A DNA stretch of 64,000 bases, taken from contig CP088295.1 in assembly GCA_024666565.1 (NCBI GenBank), positions 2,914,001 to 2,978,000 of the forward strand. The letters are read 5' to 3'. The position numbers were made by a program, and so were the translations under genes. The notes under the pieces were generated by a model that worked only from the letters and a program-made list of their open reading frames with translations, did not search any database and had not been told where the DNA came from. The DNA is from Svornostia abyssi. Lineage in GTDB: Bacteria > Actinomycetota > Thermoleophilia > Solirubrobacterales > Solirubrobacteraceae. This document shows, in pieces, positions 17,485-25,155 of this stretch (its first letter is position 1; each line of letters opens with the position of its first letter).

Positions 17485-18756
17485 GCACCCCGAAGCTCAC
17501 CACGCACATCATCCGCACCGGCAAGCCCTACGACCCGTCGAAGCGACGCGAGATGAAGGGCTACGACCCGGACGTCCTGATCATCAACTACCACAAGCTC
17601 CGCGGCTGGGTTGACCACCTCGCCGGCCGCGTCAAGACGGTCATCTTCGACGAGGCGCAGGAGCTCCGCCGAGCGGACTCGGACAAGTACAAGGCCGCCG
17701 CGCGCATCGCCGACGGCGCGCACGTCCGGATGGGCCTCACCGCCACGCCGATCTACAACTACGCGGCCGAGATCCACAACGTGCTGTCGGTCATCGCCCC
17801 CCGACGCGCTCGGCTCCCGTGAGGAGTTTGCGCGCGAGTGGTCCGACTCGTTCTACTGGTCCGAGAAGCTGGCGGTCCGCAACCCGCAGGCGCTCGGCGA
17901 GCACCTGCGGTCGGAGGGCATCTTCCTCCGGCGCACACGCTCCGAGGTCGGCCGCGAGCTGCCCGAGGTCGTTCGCGTGCCCCATCGCGTCGACGCCGAC
18001 GAGTCCACGCTCGACGAGCTGCTGGAGCAGGGCGGAGCCTTCGCGCTGGCCGAAACGATCCTGAGCTCGAGCGACCGCAAGGAGGTGTTCACCGCCTCCG
18101 GCGAGATCGACATGCAGATGCGCCGCGCGACCGGCGTCGCCAAGGCGCCCTACGTCGCGGCGTTCGTGGACATGCTCTTGGAGAGCGAGCAGAAGGTCGT
18201 GCTGTTCGGCTGGCACCGCGCCGTCTACAGCATCTGGCTGGAGCGGCTCGCCGAGCACAACCCGGTGCTCTACACGGGCTCGGAGTCACCGATGCAGAAG
18301 GAGCAGTCGCGCGCACGCTTCATGGGTGGCGACGAGCTCGAGCAGTTCCGACAGAACCGCAGCTGGTCGAGCTGTGCCCAGATGGAGGAGGCGACCTCCG
18401 AGAGCCGCGTCCTGATCATGAGCCTGCGCTCCGGCAGCGGCATGGACGGCATCCAGCACATGTGCAACGTCGGCGTGTTCGGCGAGCTCGACTGGTCCCC
18501 GGGCATCCATGACCAGTGCGAAGGCCGCTACCACCGCGACGGCCAGCAGAACCCGGCCGTCTCCTACTTCCTCGTCGCCGACGTCGGGTCTGACCCCGTC
18601 GTCGCCGACGTCCTGAACCTGAAGGAGCAGGGCAGCCGCCCGATCGTCGACCCGAACCGCCCGCTGTTCGAGGCGGCCGACGTCAGCGATCGCATGAAGA
18701 AGCTGGCCGAGTCCGTGCTCGCGAAGCGCAAGCGCCGGCGCGCTGTGCCGGCATGA
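17481..18756 (+). pseudogene. SNF2-type helicase fragment, lacking motif I and frameshifted
   Basis: About 425 residues if one C is removed from the C6 run at 17797-17802. The first part has VIFDEAQELRR (Walker B, motif II) and GLTATPIYN (motif III). After the break come the linker FLRRTRSEVGRELPE and the second RecA domain with VLFGWHRAVY, LIMSLRSGSGMDGIQ, and the SNF2-like GRYHRDGQQNPAV (motif VI). The Walker A/motif I region is missing, so ATP hydrolysis is doubtful even after frame repair. Phage and phage-like elements often carry such helicases. It is coupled to the upstream gene by ATGA. Confidence 0.75.
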
Positions 18757-18781
18757 ACGAACGCAGAGGAGGGACTACGTC

Positions 18782-19162
18782 ATGAGCGACCGTACGCAAC
18801 GCCAGGTGATCGACGCCATGATCGACGCGCAGGCCGAAGACCTCGACGAGGCGACCGTCGGCGGCATCATCGAGATGCGTACCGGGCTCGCCGAGAGTTC
18901 CGGGAAGCGGCTGATGACGCAGGTGCTGTACATCGCCCGCCGGCAGCAGAACACCTCCCCCGAGGCGTGGGCGTTCGTCACCGGGTTGGATCTCGGATTC
19001 CGTCTCGGTGTCGAGGCGGGGGCCGCGATGCCCCGGCTCGACGACGTCGTGACGCCGGCCCGCGCGGCGCGCGAGCCCGCCACGTACGAGGGCCGCCGCG
19101 CCGCCGGCCTGCGGGGTGTCGCGCTGGCCGCTGGCCGGCACCTGCGTGGGTGGCGGCCATGA
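18782..19162 (+). CDS. Element-encoded hypothetical protein
   Basis: A 126-aa protein that I do not recognise. It has a helical, acidic N-terminus (QVIDAMIDAQAEDLDEATVG) and an Arg/Ala-rich C-terminus. A strong GAGGAGGG precedes the ATG. Its stop overlaps an ATG at 19159 (ATGA). Confidence 0.6.
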   Translation: MSDRTQRQVIDAMIDAQAEDLDEATVGGIIEMRTGLAESSGKRLMTQVLYIARRQQNTSPEAWAFVTGLDLGFRLGVEAGAAMPRLDDVVTPARAAREPATYEGRRAAGLRGVALAAGRHLRGWRP

Positions 19163-19345
19163 CCGTGACCCTGCTTTCCCCCCACCGGGGCCGCCCCCCA
19201 CGGTCCCCGGATCCACCGCGTGCGGTGCGTGCGCTACGGAAAGCGTCACGCACCGCCGCGGTGCGGCTTCGCGGGTAACCGCACGGACGCCAACCTGCAT
19301 GAGTCGTGTCCACGCTGCGGATCTGACATCGAGGTCCTGTCGTGA
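19159..19345 (+). pseudogene. Small zinc-ribbon gene, probable one-base frameshift
   Basis: The ATG at 19159 overlaps the previous stop and opens MTVTLLSPHRGRP. In the next frame a convincing zinc-ribbon sequence runs HRVRCVRYGKRHAPPRCGF...NLHESCPRCGSDIEVLS and ends in a TGA overlapping the GTG of the next gene. Removing one C from either C6 run near 19180-19200 joins the two into one ~61-aa protein. It is inferred from the coupling at both ends. Confidence 0.45.
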
Positions 19346-19623
19346 GCGCGACGTGCGGCAGCTGCGACGCGGCGATCACGTGGGCGCGTACCGAGCGCGG
19401 CCGGCCGATGCCGCTCGACGTCGAGGAGCTCGACTTCGCCGCGCCCGGGCTCGTCGTCCTGAACCCAGCGCGCGGAACGTGCCGCGTGCTCAGCGAGGGC
19501 CAGCTGATGCTCGTCGCCGGGTGGCGCGAGCGCGGCGCGACCGTGCACCGCTCGGACTGGGACACGTGCCCGAGCGCCGAGCAGCACCGCGTCAGCCCGC
19601 AGCAGGAGGCGCCCCCGCTGTGA
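19342..19623 (+). CDS. Phage-type small Cys-containing protein
   Basis: A 93-aa protein. The N-terminus ATCGSCDAAITWARTERGR-PMPLD is a recurrent actinophage motif (CxxC followed by WARTxxGxxMPLD). The C-terminal half has DWDTCP. It probably binds zinc; its role is unknown. The GTG start overlaps the preceding TGA, and its own TGA overlaps the GTG of the Xis-like gene. Confidence 0.65.
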   Translation: MSATCGSCDAAITWARTERGRPMPLDVEELDFAAPGLVVLNPARGTCRVLSEGQLMLVAGWRERGATVHRSDWDTCPSAEQHRVSPQQEAPPL

Positions 19624-19829
19624 ACGCTGCGGTCCACGGCCTGGCGGTCCCCGAGCCCGAGCGGTACGTCTCGCGGCGCGAGCTCGCAGAGCTCATGGGC
19701 GTCAGCGAGCGCACCGTGGACCGCCTGGTCGCCGAGGGGATGCCGTCGGAGACGTGGGGTAGAAGAACCCGCAGATTCCGGCCGAGCGTCGCGCTGGCGT
19801 GGGCGCGATCGAGGAACATCGCGGCATGA
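19620..19829 (+). CDS. Excisionase-like MerR/HTH_17 protein
   Basis: A 69-aa protein with YVSRRELAELMGVSERTVDRL, a winged helix-turn-helix of the HTH_17/Xis type, followed by the basic WGRRTRRFRPSVALAW segment. The size and position directly before the integrase, with ATGA overlap, identify a recombination directionality factor. It would bind the arm repeats to favour excision. Confidence 0.75.
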   Translation: MNAAVHGLAVPEPERYVSRRELAELMGVSERTVDRLVAEGMPSETWGRRTRRFRPSVALAWARSRNIAA

Positions 19830-20924
19830 GCGTCTCCAAGCTTCCCTCCGGCCGCTGGCGCGCGCAGGTGTACGACCCATCCGTCGGCCACAACGTGAGC
19901 GTCAGCAAGGTCATCGGGCCGCCCGGCACGTTCGCGACCAAGCGCGACGCGAAGGCCGCGCGCGAGCGGGCCCGCGCGGTGCTCGGCGGGCCGCGCGCCG
20001 GGGTGACCGTCGGCGAGTGGCGCGACCGGTGGCTGACCGATCCGCTGTTCGCCCGGCCGAAGCAGTCGACGATGCGCCACAACACCGAGCGCACGAAGGC
20101 GTTCGCGGTCAAGCATCGCGACCTGCCGCTCGAGCGCGTCGACGACGCGATCGTCGCCGAGTGGCTCGCCGGCGGGACGCGCAACGGCCAGGTCTCCGCG
20201 CTGCGCGCGATGTTCAGCGACGCCGCGTCGAAGAAGGCGGGCCGCCTCATCACCGTGAACCCGTGGGCCGGGCTCGGCATCGAGCGCACCACCGGCAACC
20301 GCGACAAGCAGCCGCCCGCCGAGCACGTCGTGTGGGAGTTAATTCGCGCGGCGCGGAAGGTCGCGTCGCCGCCGTTCGCCTCGTGGCTGCAGGTCGCCGC
20401 GTTCACCGGGATGCGCCCGGGCGAGATCGACGCGCTGCGCTGGACCGCCGTCGACCTCGAGGAGGGCCGGATCCGCGTCGCCGAGCAGCTGAGCGCCGGG
20501 ACCGCGGCGACGTTCACCACGCCGAAGAACGGGCAGGCCCGCTGGGCGCCGCTGACGCCGCCGGCGCGCGAGGCGCTCGTCGCGACGCCACGCGAGAGCG
20601 AGTTCTGCTTCGTGAACCTCCGCGGCACGCACTGGACCTCCAGCGCGCGCGCCTACCACTGGAAGGCTACGCGCGCCGCGGTGGGGTGGGAGGGGTCGCT
20701 GTACCTCGCCACCAGGCACTTCGCCCGGCTGGTACATGGTCAACGTCCTGGAGCTGCCGTCCGAGGACGTCGCGATCGCACTCGGGCACACCGACGGCGG
20801 CGATCTGGTCCGCAAGCTGTACGGCCACCGAGACCGTGAGAAGGCGCTGAAGCGCGTCCGAGAAGCGTACGAATCTGTCGGCAACGTGACCCCGCTGAGG
20901 GTCGTGAAGGACGAAACCGGATGA
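19826..20924 (+). pseudogene. Tyrosine-type site-specific integrase, one frameshift
   Basis: About 365 residues if one C is removed at 20723-20729 (GCCCGGC for GCCGGC). The order is: N-terminal AP2/arm-binding-like region (SGRWRAQVYDPSVG), core-binding SAM-like domain (GVTVGEWRDRWLTD...), catalytic domain with Arg I in TGMRPGEIDALRW, the beta-hairpin Lys in PKNGQARWAP, the HxxR-box remnant LATRHFAGWYMVNVL, ALGHTDG, and the nucleophile Tyr in RKLYGHRD. All catalytic positions are present once the frame is restored. It integrates the element at tRNA-Pro. It is the last gene before attR. Confidence 0.85.
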
Positions 20925-20925
20925 G

Positions 20926-20948
20926 ACCGCCCACGAAACCGCCCACGA
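20926..20948 (+). repeat. Right arm-type repeats of the element
   Basis: ACCGCCCACGA occurs at 20926-20936 and 20938-20948, 35-57 bp inside attR. The unit is identical to the one near attL. Confidence 0.55.
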
Positions 20949-20982
20949 CGCCCCAGAATCGCCCAGCCCGCGGCGTTTTACT

Positions 20983-20997
20983 CCTATCTCCCCGACT
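20983..20997 (+). other. attR
   Basis: CCTATCTCCCCGACT copies the tRNA-Pro 3' end with one mismatch. It is followed by the original tRNA-Pro terminator. Confidence 0.8.
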
Positions 20998-21002
20998 CAA
21001 GC

Positions 21003-21026
21003 AAAGGCCCGCTTCGGCGGGTCTTT
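21003..21026 (+). terminator. Displaced tRNA-Pro terminator
   Basis: The hairpin AAAGGCCCGC-TTCG-GCGGGTCTTT lies just after attR. Before integration it would have directly followed tRNA-Pro. Confidence 0.75.
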
Positions 21027-21045
21027 GTCGTTGTGGGCCGACGGC

Positions 21046-21069
21046 ACTTACGACATGCAACTTAGGTCG
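21046..21069. promoter_or_regulatory. Candidate operator shared with the TetR/MpaB promoter
   Basis: ACTTACG-N9-TTAGGTCG is repeated with the same spacing at 24446-24469 between the divergent mpaB-like and tetR genes. It lies 14 bp before the flavoenzyme start. Confidence 0.5.
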
Positions 21070-21082
21070 CTATGGTGGCGCC

Positions 21083-22474
21083 GTGCTTCAAGGTCCGCGC
21101 CACTTCGTCGTCGTGGGAGGAGGCCTCGCCGGCTTGGCCTCGGCGACATGGCTGTCAGAGGCCGGGGCGAGGGTGACGCTCCTCGAGCGCCGCGGATCGC
21201 TGGGTGGGCGGACGATCTCGATGCCCCTCCCCGTGGTCGATGACGTGCCGGACAACGGTCAGCACGTGTTCGCCAGCGGCTATGAGAACGTCTTCCACTA
21301 CCTCGACAGCGTCGGCACCCGCGAGCACGTGCGATTCCCGGGCAAGATGGGCTACCGGTTTGCTGGCGGCGACGTCGTGAGTGCGTCGTTTCACAACGCC
21401 GACGCGTTCCTGCGCCGCGTGCCGGGGATCACGCTGCGCGACCGAATGGGCGCGATGCTTGCGACCGTGCGCTTGCTGGCGCAATCGCTGCGCCAGCCTG
21501 CCGATCTCGATGCGATCACCGCGACCGAATGGTTCGAGCGTCTCGGGATGCCGCGGTCGGTGCAGCGCGCGCTCTGGGATGGCATCACGATCGGCCTGAC
21601 CGGCGACAAGCCGGACCTCAGTGCCGCAAAGCCGCTCGCGGACCTGATGGCCGTCGGAGCCAAGCAGGCGGTCAAGCTGCGCACGCCGATCTCGATCGGG
21701 TACCCGACCGTCGACCTCGACACGCTCTACCTCGCCGGGGCGCGTCGCGTGTTTGCCGAGCGCGGCGTGGACGTGCGCTATCGAGCCGTGGTCCGGTCCA
21801 TCGACGTCGAAGACGGCGCGGTCACCGGTGTGACCCTCGCCGACGGCGAACGTGTCGCAGCCGACGCGGTGATCTGCGCGGTGCCCGTCTGGGACATCAA
21901 GGGCCTGCTCGACCAGGTGCCCGGCCACGAGGCGATCTACCGTGCGGTGGACGTGCTGCAGCCGGTCCCGATCGTCAGCGTGAATCTCTACCTGGATCGG
22001 TCGATCGGCATGCAGGAGTGGGGCGAGGTGCTCTACGACAGCCTCGGCGTGCTCGAGCAGGTGTGGGATCGCCAGAAGATGCACGGTCGCCGCCCCGACA
22101 AGAACTACCTGTACTCGACGACCGTGTCGGCCTCCTACGAGCTGATCGGGATGAGCAACGACGAGATCACGCAGACGCAGATGGAGATCCTGCGTCGCTA
22201 CTACCCAGAGGCCCGAGACGCACAGGTCGTGCATTCGCACGTCGTCCGGATGGCGAAGTCGACGATCACCCAGCACCGTGGGAGCGACGGCGCACGCCCT
22301 GGGGTGGAGACGTCCGTGCGCGGGCTCGCGCTCGCCGGTGACTGGCTGCAGACCGGCTGGACGATCACCATGGAGGGCGCCTGCCAGTCCGCCGCCCGCG
22401 CGGTCGAGCACCTCCTCGGCGCGGATGGAGTTCGCGACGAGGCGGGCGGGCCCACAGTGACGCTGGCGTCGTGA
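21083..22474 (+). CDS. FAD-dependent oxidoreductase (HpnE/phytoene-desaturase-like)
   Basis: A 463-aa protein. The FAD-binding motif VVVGGGLAGLASATWLSEAG lies at the N-terminus with LLERRGSLGGRT after it, and the C-terminal FAD motif is LALAGDWLQTGWTITMEGAC. The overall layout fits the squalene-associated (HpnE) and carotenoid-desaturase amine-oxidase fold. It probably dehydrogenates or oxidises an isoprenoid. The GTG at 21083 is chosen because it places the Rossmann strand about 10 residues in. An operator-like sequence shared with the TetR gene lies just upstream, so co-regulation with the MpaB-like oxygenase is likely. Confidence 0.82.
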   Translation: MLQGPRHFVVVGGGLAGLASATWLSEAGARVTLLERRGSLGGRTISMPLPVVDDVPDNGQHVFASGYENVFHYLDSVGTREHVRFPGKMGYRFAGGDVVSASFHNADAFLRRVPGITLRDRMGAMLATVRLLAQSLRQPADLDAITATEWFERLGMPRSVQRALWDGITIGLTGDKPDLSAAKPLADLMAVGAKQAVKLRTPISIGYPTVDLDTLYLAGARRVFAERGVDVRYRAVVRSIDVEDGAVTGVTLADGERVAADAVICAVPVWDIKGLLDQVPGHEAIYRAVDVLQPVPIVSVNLYLDRSIGMQEWGEVLYDSLGVLEQVWDRQKMHGRRPDKNYLYSTTVSASYELIGMSNDEITQTQMEILRRYYPEARDAQVVHSHVVRMAKSTITQHRGSDGARPGVETSVRGLALAGDWLQTGWTITMEGACQSAARAVEHLLGADGVRDEAGGPTVTLAS

Positions 22475-22533
22475 ACTGACCGAACAGGCTGCGGGAACAC
22501 CCACGCAGAATCGGTTCCGCAAGACTGCCACGC

Positions 22534-22641
22534 GTGGCCGATTGGACGCTCTGGGTACTCCTCCTCGCGAGCGCGCTGCATGTTGTCGAGGAGCATTCCG
22601 CGGGAGCGTTTCCGCGTCAACGCTCCCGCGGAAGCGCGTGA
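22534..22641 (+). pseudogene. Remnant of an HXXEE-type membrane protein
   Basis: A 35-codon frame whose first 21 residues, VADWTLWVLLLASALHVVEEH, match the start of HXXEE-domain proteins (the ALHxxEE motif after a hydrophobic helix). It then runs into a hairpin and stops. Only the first membrane segment survives. Confidence 0.35.
22596..22633. terminator. Long hairpin between convergent genes
   Basis: The 13-bp perfect arms TTCCGCGGGAGCG/CGCTCCCGCGGAA enclose a 12-nt loop. It has no clear U-tract but is well placed to end transcription from both sides. Confidence 0.5.
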
Positions 22642-22652
22642 CCCGGCTCGCC

Positions 22653-23048
22653 TCACACCTTCACCTCGAACCCCAGGTTCACATCACACCCGGCGTGCCC
22701 GCCGCGGATGCCCCAGTTCTCCGGCGTGATCTCCCGGAGGTTGATCGTCACGTGGTCGCGGGGGATGCCGAGCACCGCCAAGCGGTCGACGATCTCTGCG
22801 TAGAGCCTGCGCTTGGCGTCCAGCGACCGGCCCGCGAAGCAATCGATCGAGACGAACGTGAAGCGCTCGGGGTCGGACAGGCGCGGGGAGCAGGTGAAGC
22901 GGTGCGGCGCGTGGACGGCGAGGCGGACGTTCCGGTCCTCGGGCGGGATGCGGAACGCCGCCACGAGCGCGCCCTGCACGGCGTCGAGCAGAGCGGTCTC
23001 CTCGGCCTCGGAGTACTGGCGGCGAACCTCGATGAGCGTGCTGGGCAT
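22653..23048 (-). CDS. Tautomerase (4-oxalocrotonate tautomerase superfamily)
   Basis: A 131-aa protein. Pro-2 directly after the initiator Met (MPSTLIEVRR) is the catalytic N-terminal proline. Two beta-alpha-beta units follow (about residues 2-60 and 61-125), with the conserved FVSIDCFAGRSLDAKRRLY. The C-terminus has HVTINLREITPENWGIRGGHAG, typical of longer tautomerase-family proteins. It lies 37 bp downstream of the MpaB-like gene on the same strand and is probably co-transcribed with it. Confidence 0.85.
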   Translation of the reverse strand: MPSTLIEVRRQYSEAEETALLDAVQGALVAAFRIPPEDRNVRLAVHAPHRFTCSPRLSDPERFTFVSIDCFAGRSLDAKRRLYAEIVDRLAVLGIPRDHVTINLREITPENWGIRGGHAGCDVNLGFEVKV

Positions 23049-23085
23049 GCGCGGGATTGTCTCCCCGCGCGGCCGGCGGCGCCAG

Positions 23086-24435
23086 TCAGGCGGTGTTCGC
23101 CAGCGGCCGCGCGACCGGCGTGTACGTCGAGGCGTCGGTCGTGAACTCCGCGTTCCCGTAGGTCGCCAGCCGCTTCTTGAGCATGCGGATGGCGTACGAG
23201 TCGACGACGTCGCGCAGGACCGGGACGCGGCTGGCCGCCGTCACCGCCACGAACCGGCCGATGACAAACGGCGCCGTGACCGCGATGCGCGCGACGTCCG
23301 CTTTGCCGAACGACACCCCCATCGCCGCCGCCTTCTCGGTGTCGTTGCGCGTGAAGCTGCGGATGAAGAACGCCTTGCTGTAGCTCTTCTCCACGCTCTC
23401 GGCCACGCGGTCGAACGGCGTGTCGTCGGCCCGCAGGTACGCCGCCATCGTCGCGCGGACGAGTTCGCCGCAGGTGGCGTCGTCGAAGCCGTCGCGTAGC
23501 AGCGCGGCGCGCGCGTGCATGAGGTGCAGCGTCTCGTCGGGCGTCTTCGGGAGCAGCTCCTCGGGGAGGCCGAGGAGGTAGCAGCGGTAGCGGCAGAACT
23601 CGACGACCGCGCGCTCCTGGTCGGTGAACTCGCTGCGTCCCTTGCGCTTGGCCTGCGCGGCCAGCAGGTAGATGTTGATGAGGCCCGCCGGCATCTGGTC
23701 GAGCTGCGGGATCGGGATGCCGAACACGTCGAGGTCCCACCGGTCGGACCGCTTCAGCGCGTTGTACCGGACCATCGAGTGCATGAGGCGGACCATCGCC
23801 GCCGCCTCGAAGCCCGGGCCGTAGCGGTCGAGCGCGTTCGGGAGGGTCGTGACGGTGAAGAAGCTCGTCGTCTCGTTCACGCGCCGCGCGGCCTTGCTGC
23901 CGCCGAGCGTGCCGGTGAGCGCCATCGGGAGCGCCGCGTACGTGTTCAGGAACGTCGCGACGAACGCGCCGCGCGTGACGAAGGGGGCGAGGAACGCCAT
24001 TGGGATGCGCTCCACCCGCGCGCCGTCGCGGACGAGGTCCATGTCCAGCCAGTCGGGCTGGTGCTCCATCGCCGCGATGAACGCCTCGAGCTCCGGCGGC
24101 GCGTCGGGGACGGCCTCGACGCCCTCGCGGCACGCCTGCTTGAGCATGTCGATCAGGCCCTTGAAGCTGCGCTCGGCCATGAGCGACGCGTACGGGTCGG
24201 CCACGACGTCGCCCAGCATGGTCGCGGTGCTCATCAGCTCGACCACGCGCTCGTCTGCGAGGAGCGGCGCCCGCTTGGCGACCCACGCGGGCAGCGAGGA
24301 TTCGTCGTCCGGGCCGTCGGACAGCCGGTACGGCTTCGCGGTGAAGTCGATCTCGCCGTAGAGGGCGGGCTGCAACTCCTGCTGGCTGAGGACGCGCGCT
24401 GCGAGGTCCGGGTAGTGCAGACTCTGCTCAAGCAT
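23086..24435 (-). CDS. MpaB-like oxygenase (DUF2236, rubber-oxygenase superfamily)
   Basis: A 449-aa protein. The region around residues 150-330 matches the ER-bound oxygenase MpaB / latex-clearing-protein domain: RGAFVATFLNTYAALPMALTG, the helix ending RLMHSMVRYN with its conserved Arg/His, and CRYRCYLLGLPEELLP with His in TLHLMHARAAL. Such enzymes use heme to cleave C=C bonds of isoprenoids. The ATG at 24435 follows GGGA; a GTG at 24444 is possible. It is divergent from the TetR gene with the shared operator between them. Confidence 0.8.
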   Translation of the reverse strand: MLEQSLHYPDLAARVLSQQELQPALYGEIDFTAKPYRLSDGPDDESSLPAWVAKRAPLLADERVVELMSTATMLGDVVADPYASLMAERSFKGLIDMLKQACREGVEAVPDAPPELEAFIAAMEHQPDWLDMDLVRDGARVERIPMAFLAPFVTRGAFVATFLNTYAALPMALTGTLGGSKAARRVNETTSFFTVTTLPNALDRYGPGFEAAAMVRLMHSMVRYNALKRSDRWDLDVFGIPIPQLDQMPAGLINIYLLAAQAKRKGRSEFTDQERAVVEFCRYRCYLLGLPEELLPKTPDETLHLMHARAALLRDGFDDATCGELVRATMAAYLRADDTPFDRVAESVEKSYSKAFFIRSFTRNDTEKAAAMGVSFGKADVARIAVTAPFVIGRFVAVTAASRVPVLRDVVDSYAIRMLKKRLATYGNAEFTTDASTYTPVARPLANTA

Positions 24436-24445
24436 GGTTCCCACA

Positions 24446-24469
24446 ACTTACGTCGTATAAGTTAGGTCG
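24446..24469. promoter_or_regulatory. Divergent tetR/mpaB operator-promoter
   Basis: The dyad AACTTA-CGTCGTA-TAAGTT (24445-24463) sits in ACTTACG-N9-TTAGGTCG. TATAAG (24456-24461) could be the -10 of the TetR gene with a very short leader. It fills the only space between the divergent starts and recurs at 21046-21069. Confidence 0.55.
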
Positions 24470-24475
24470 TCAAGT

Positions 24476-25087
24476 ATGGCCCCCGACACGCAGCAGCGAC
24501 GACGGCGCATGACCGCCGAGGATCGCCACGAGCAGATCCTCGACATCACGCACGCGATCGTCGACGCGGAGGGGTTTCACGCGGCGACGCTGAACCGGAT
24601 CGCGGCGGAGGCAGGCGTGTCGCGCACCGTGCTCTACCAGCAGTTCGGCGACCTGCCGGGTCTGTTCGTCGCGCTCGTCGACCGCGAGGCCGCGCGGGCC
24701 GGGACCTGGTTTGCCGAAGCCGTCGCACAGAGCCCGCCGCCCACCGACCGCGATGGCGCCTTCACCCATGCGTTCGCCGAGGTGCTGCGCGCGGTCGACG
24801 CGCACCCCGCGACCTGGCGCCTGTTCCTGTTCCCGCCGCAGGGCGCGCCGCCGGAGCTGCACGCGCGCCTCGTCCAGGCGCAGTCCTTCGTTCGCGAGTA
24901 CTTCATGAGCGTGCTGCTCTCCATCAACCCGGACCTCCCGGACCCCGAGTACACCGCGCACATCCTCAACGCCGCCGGCGACGAGCTGCTGCGCCTGCGC
25001 CTCACCGAGCCGGACGCGGCCACGCACGAGCGCCTGCTCGCGCACGTGCGCCGGCTCACCCCGGCGCTGCTGCGTCAGGCGGTCTGA
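24476..25087 (+). CDS. TetR-family transcriptional regulator
   Basis: A 203-aa protein. The N-terminal HTH (about residues 18-62) contains GFHAATLNRIAAEAGVSRTVLYQQF and is followed by a helical ligand domain of the TetR_C type. It is encoded divergently from the MpaB-like gene across a 40-bp operator and probably represses both itself and the oxygenase. A second copy of the operator 3.4 kb away suggests that the flavoenzyme at 21083 is also in the regulon. Confidence 0.88.
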   Translation: MAPDTQQRRRRMTAEDRHEQILDITHAIVDAEGFHAATLNRIAAEAGVSRTVLYQQFGDLPGLFVALVDREAARAGTWFAEAVAQSPPPTDRDGAFTHAFAEVLRAVDAHPATWRLFLFPPQGAPPELHARLVQAQSFVREYFMSVLLSINPDLPDPEYTAHILNAAGDELLRLRLTEPDAATHERLLAHVRRLTPALLRQAV

Positions 25088-25155
25088 GGGCAGGCAGCCG
25101 CGTTCGCCCCTAGCCTGTGCGCCGTGCGCACAGCAAACACGGACGGATGGCAGTC

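Larger units (their letters stand above)
15736..20997 (+). mobile_element. ~5.3 kb tRNA-Pro-integrated element (no capsid or replication genes)
   Basis: The element is bounded by 15-bp att repeats. Its right end carries an Xis-like HTH gene and a tyrosine integrase reading toward attR. Inside are small genes, many overlapping by ATGA/GTGA: a Zn-ribbon HTH protein, an SNF2-type helicase lacking motif I, and phage-type Zn proteins. Repeats of ACCGCCCACGA lie near both ends, as expected for integrase arm sites. No terminase, capsid, relaxase or replication initiator is seen, so it is either a decayed prophage remnant or a small mobilisable satellite. Confidence 0.85.
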
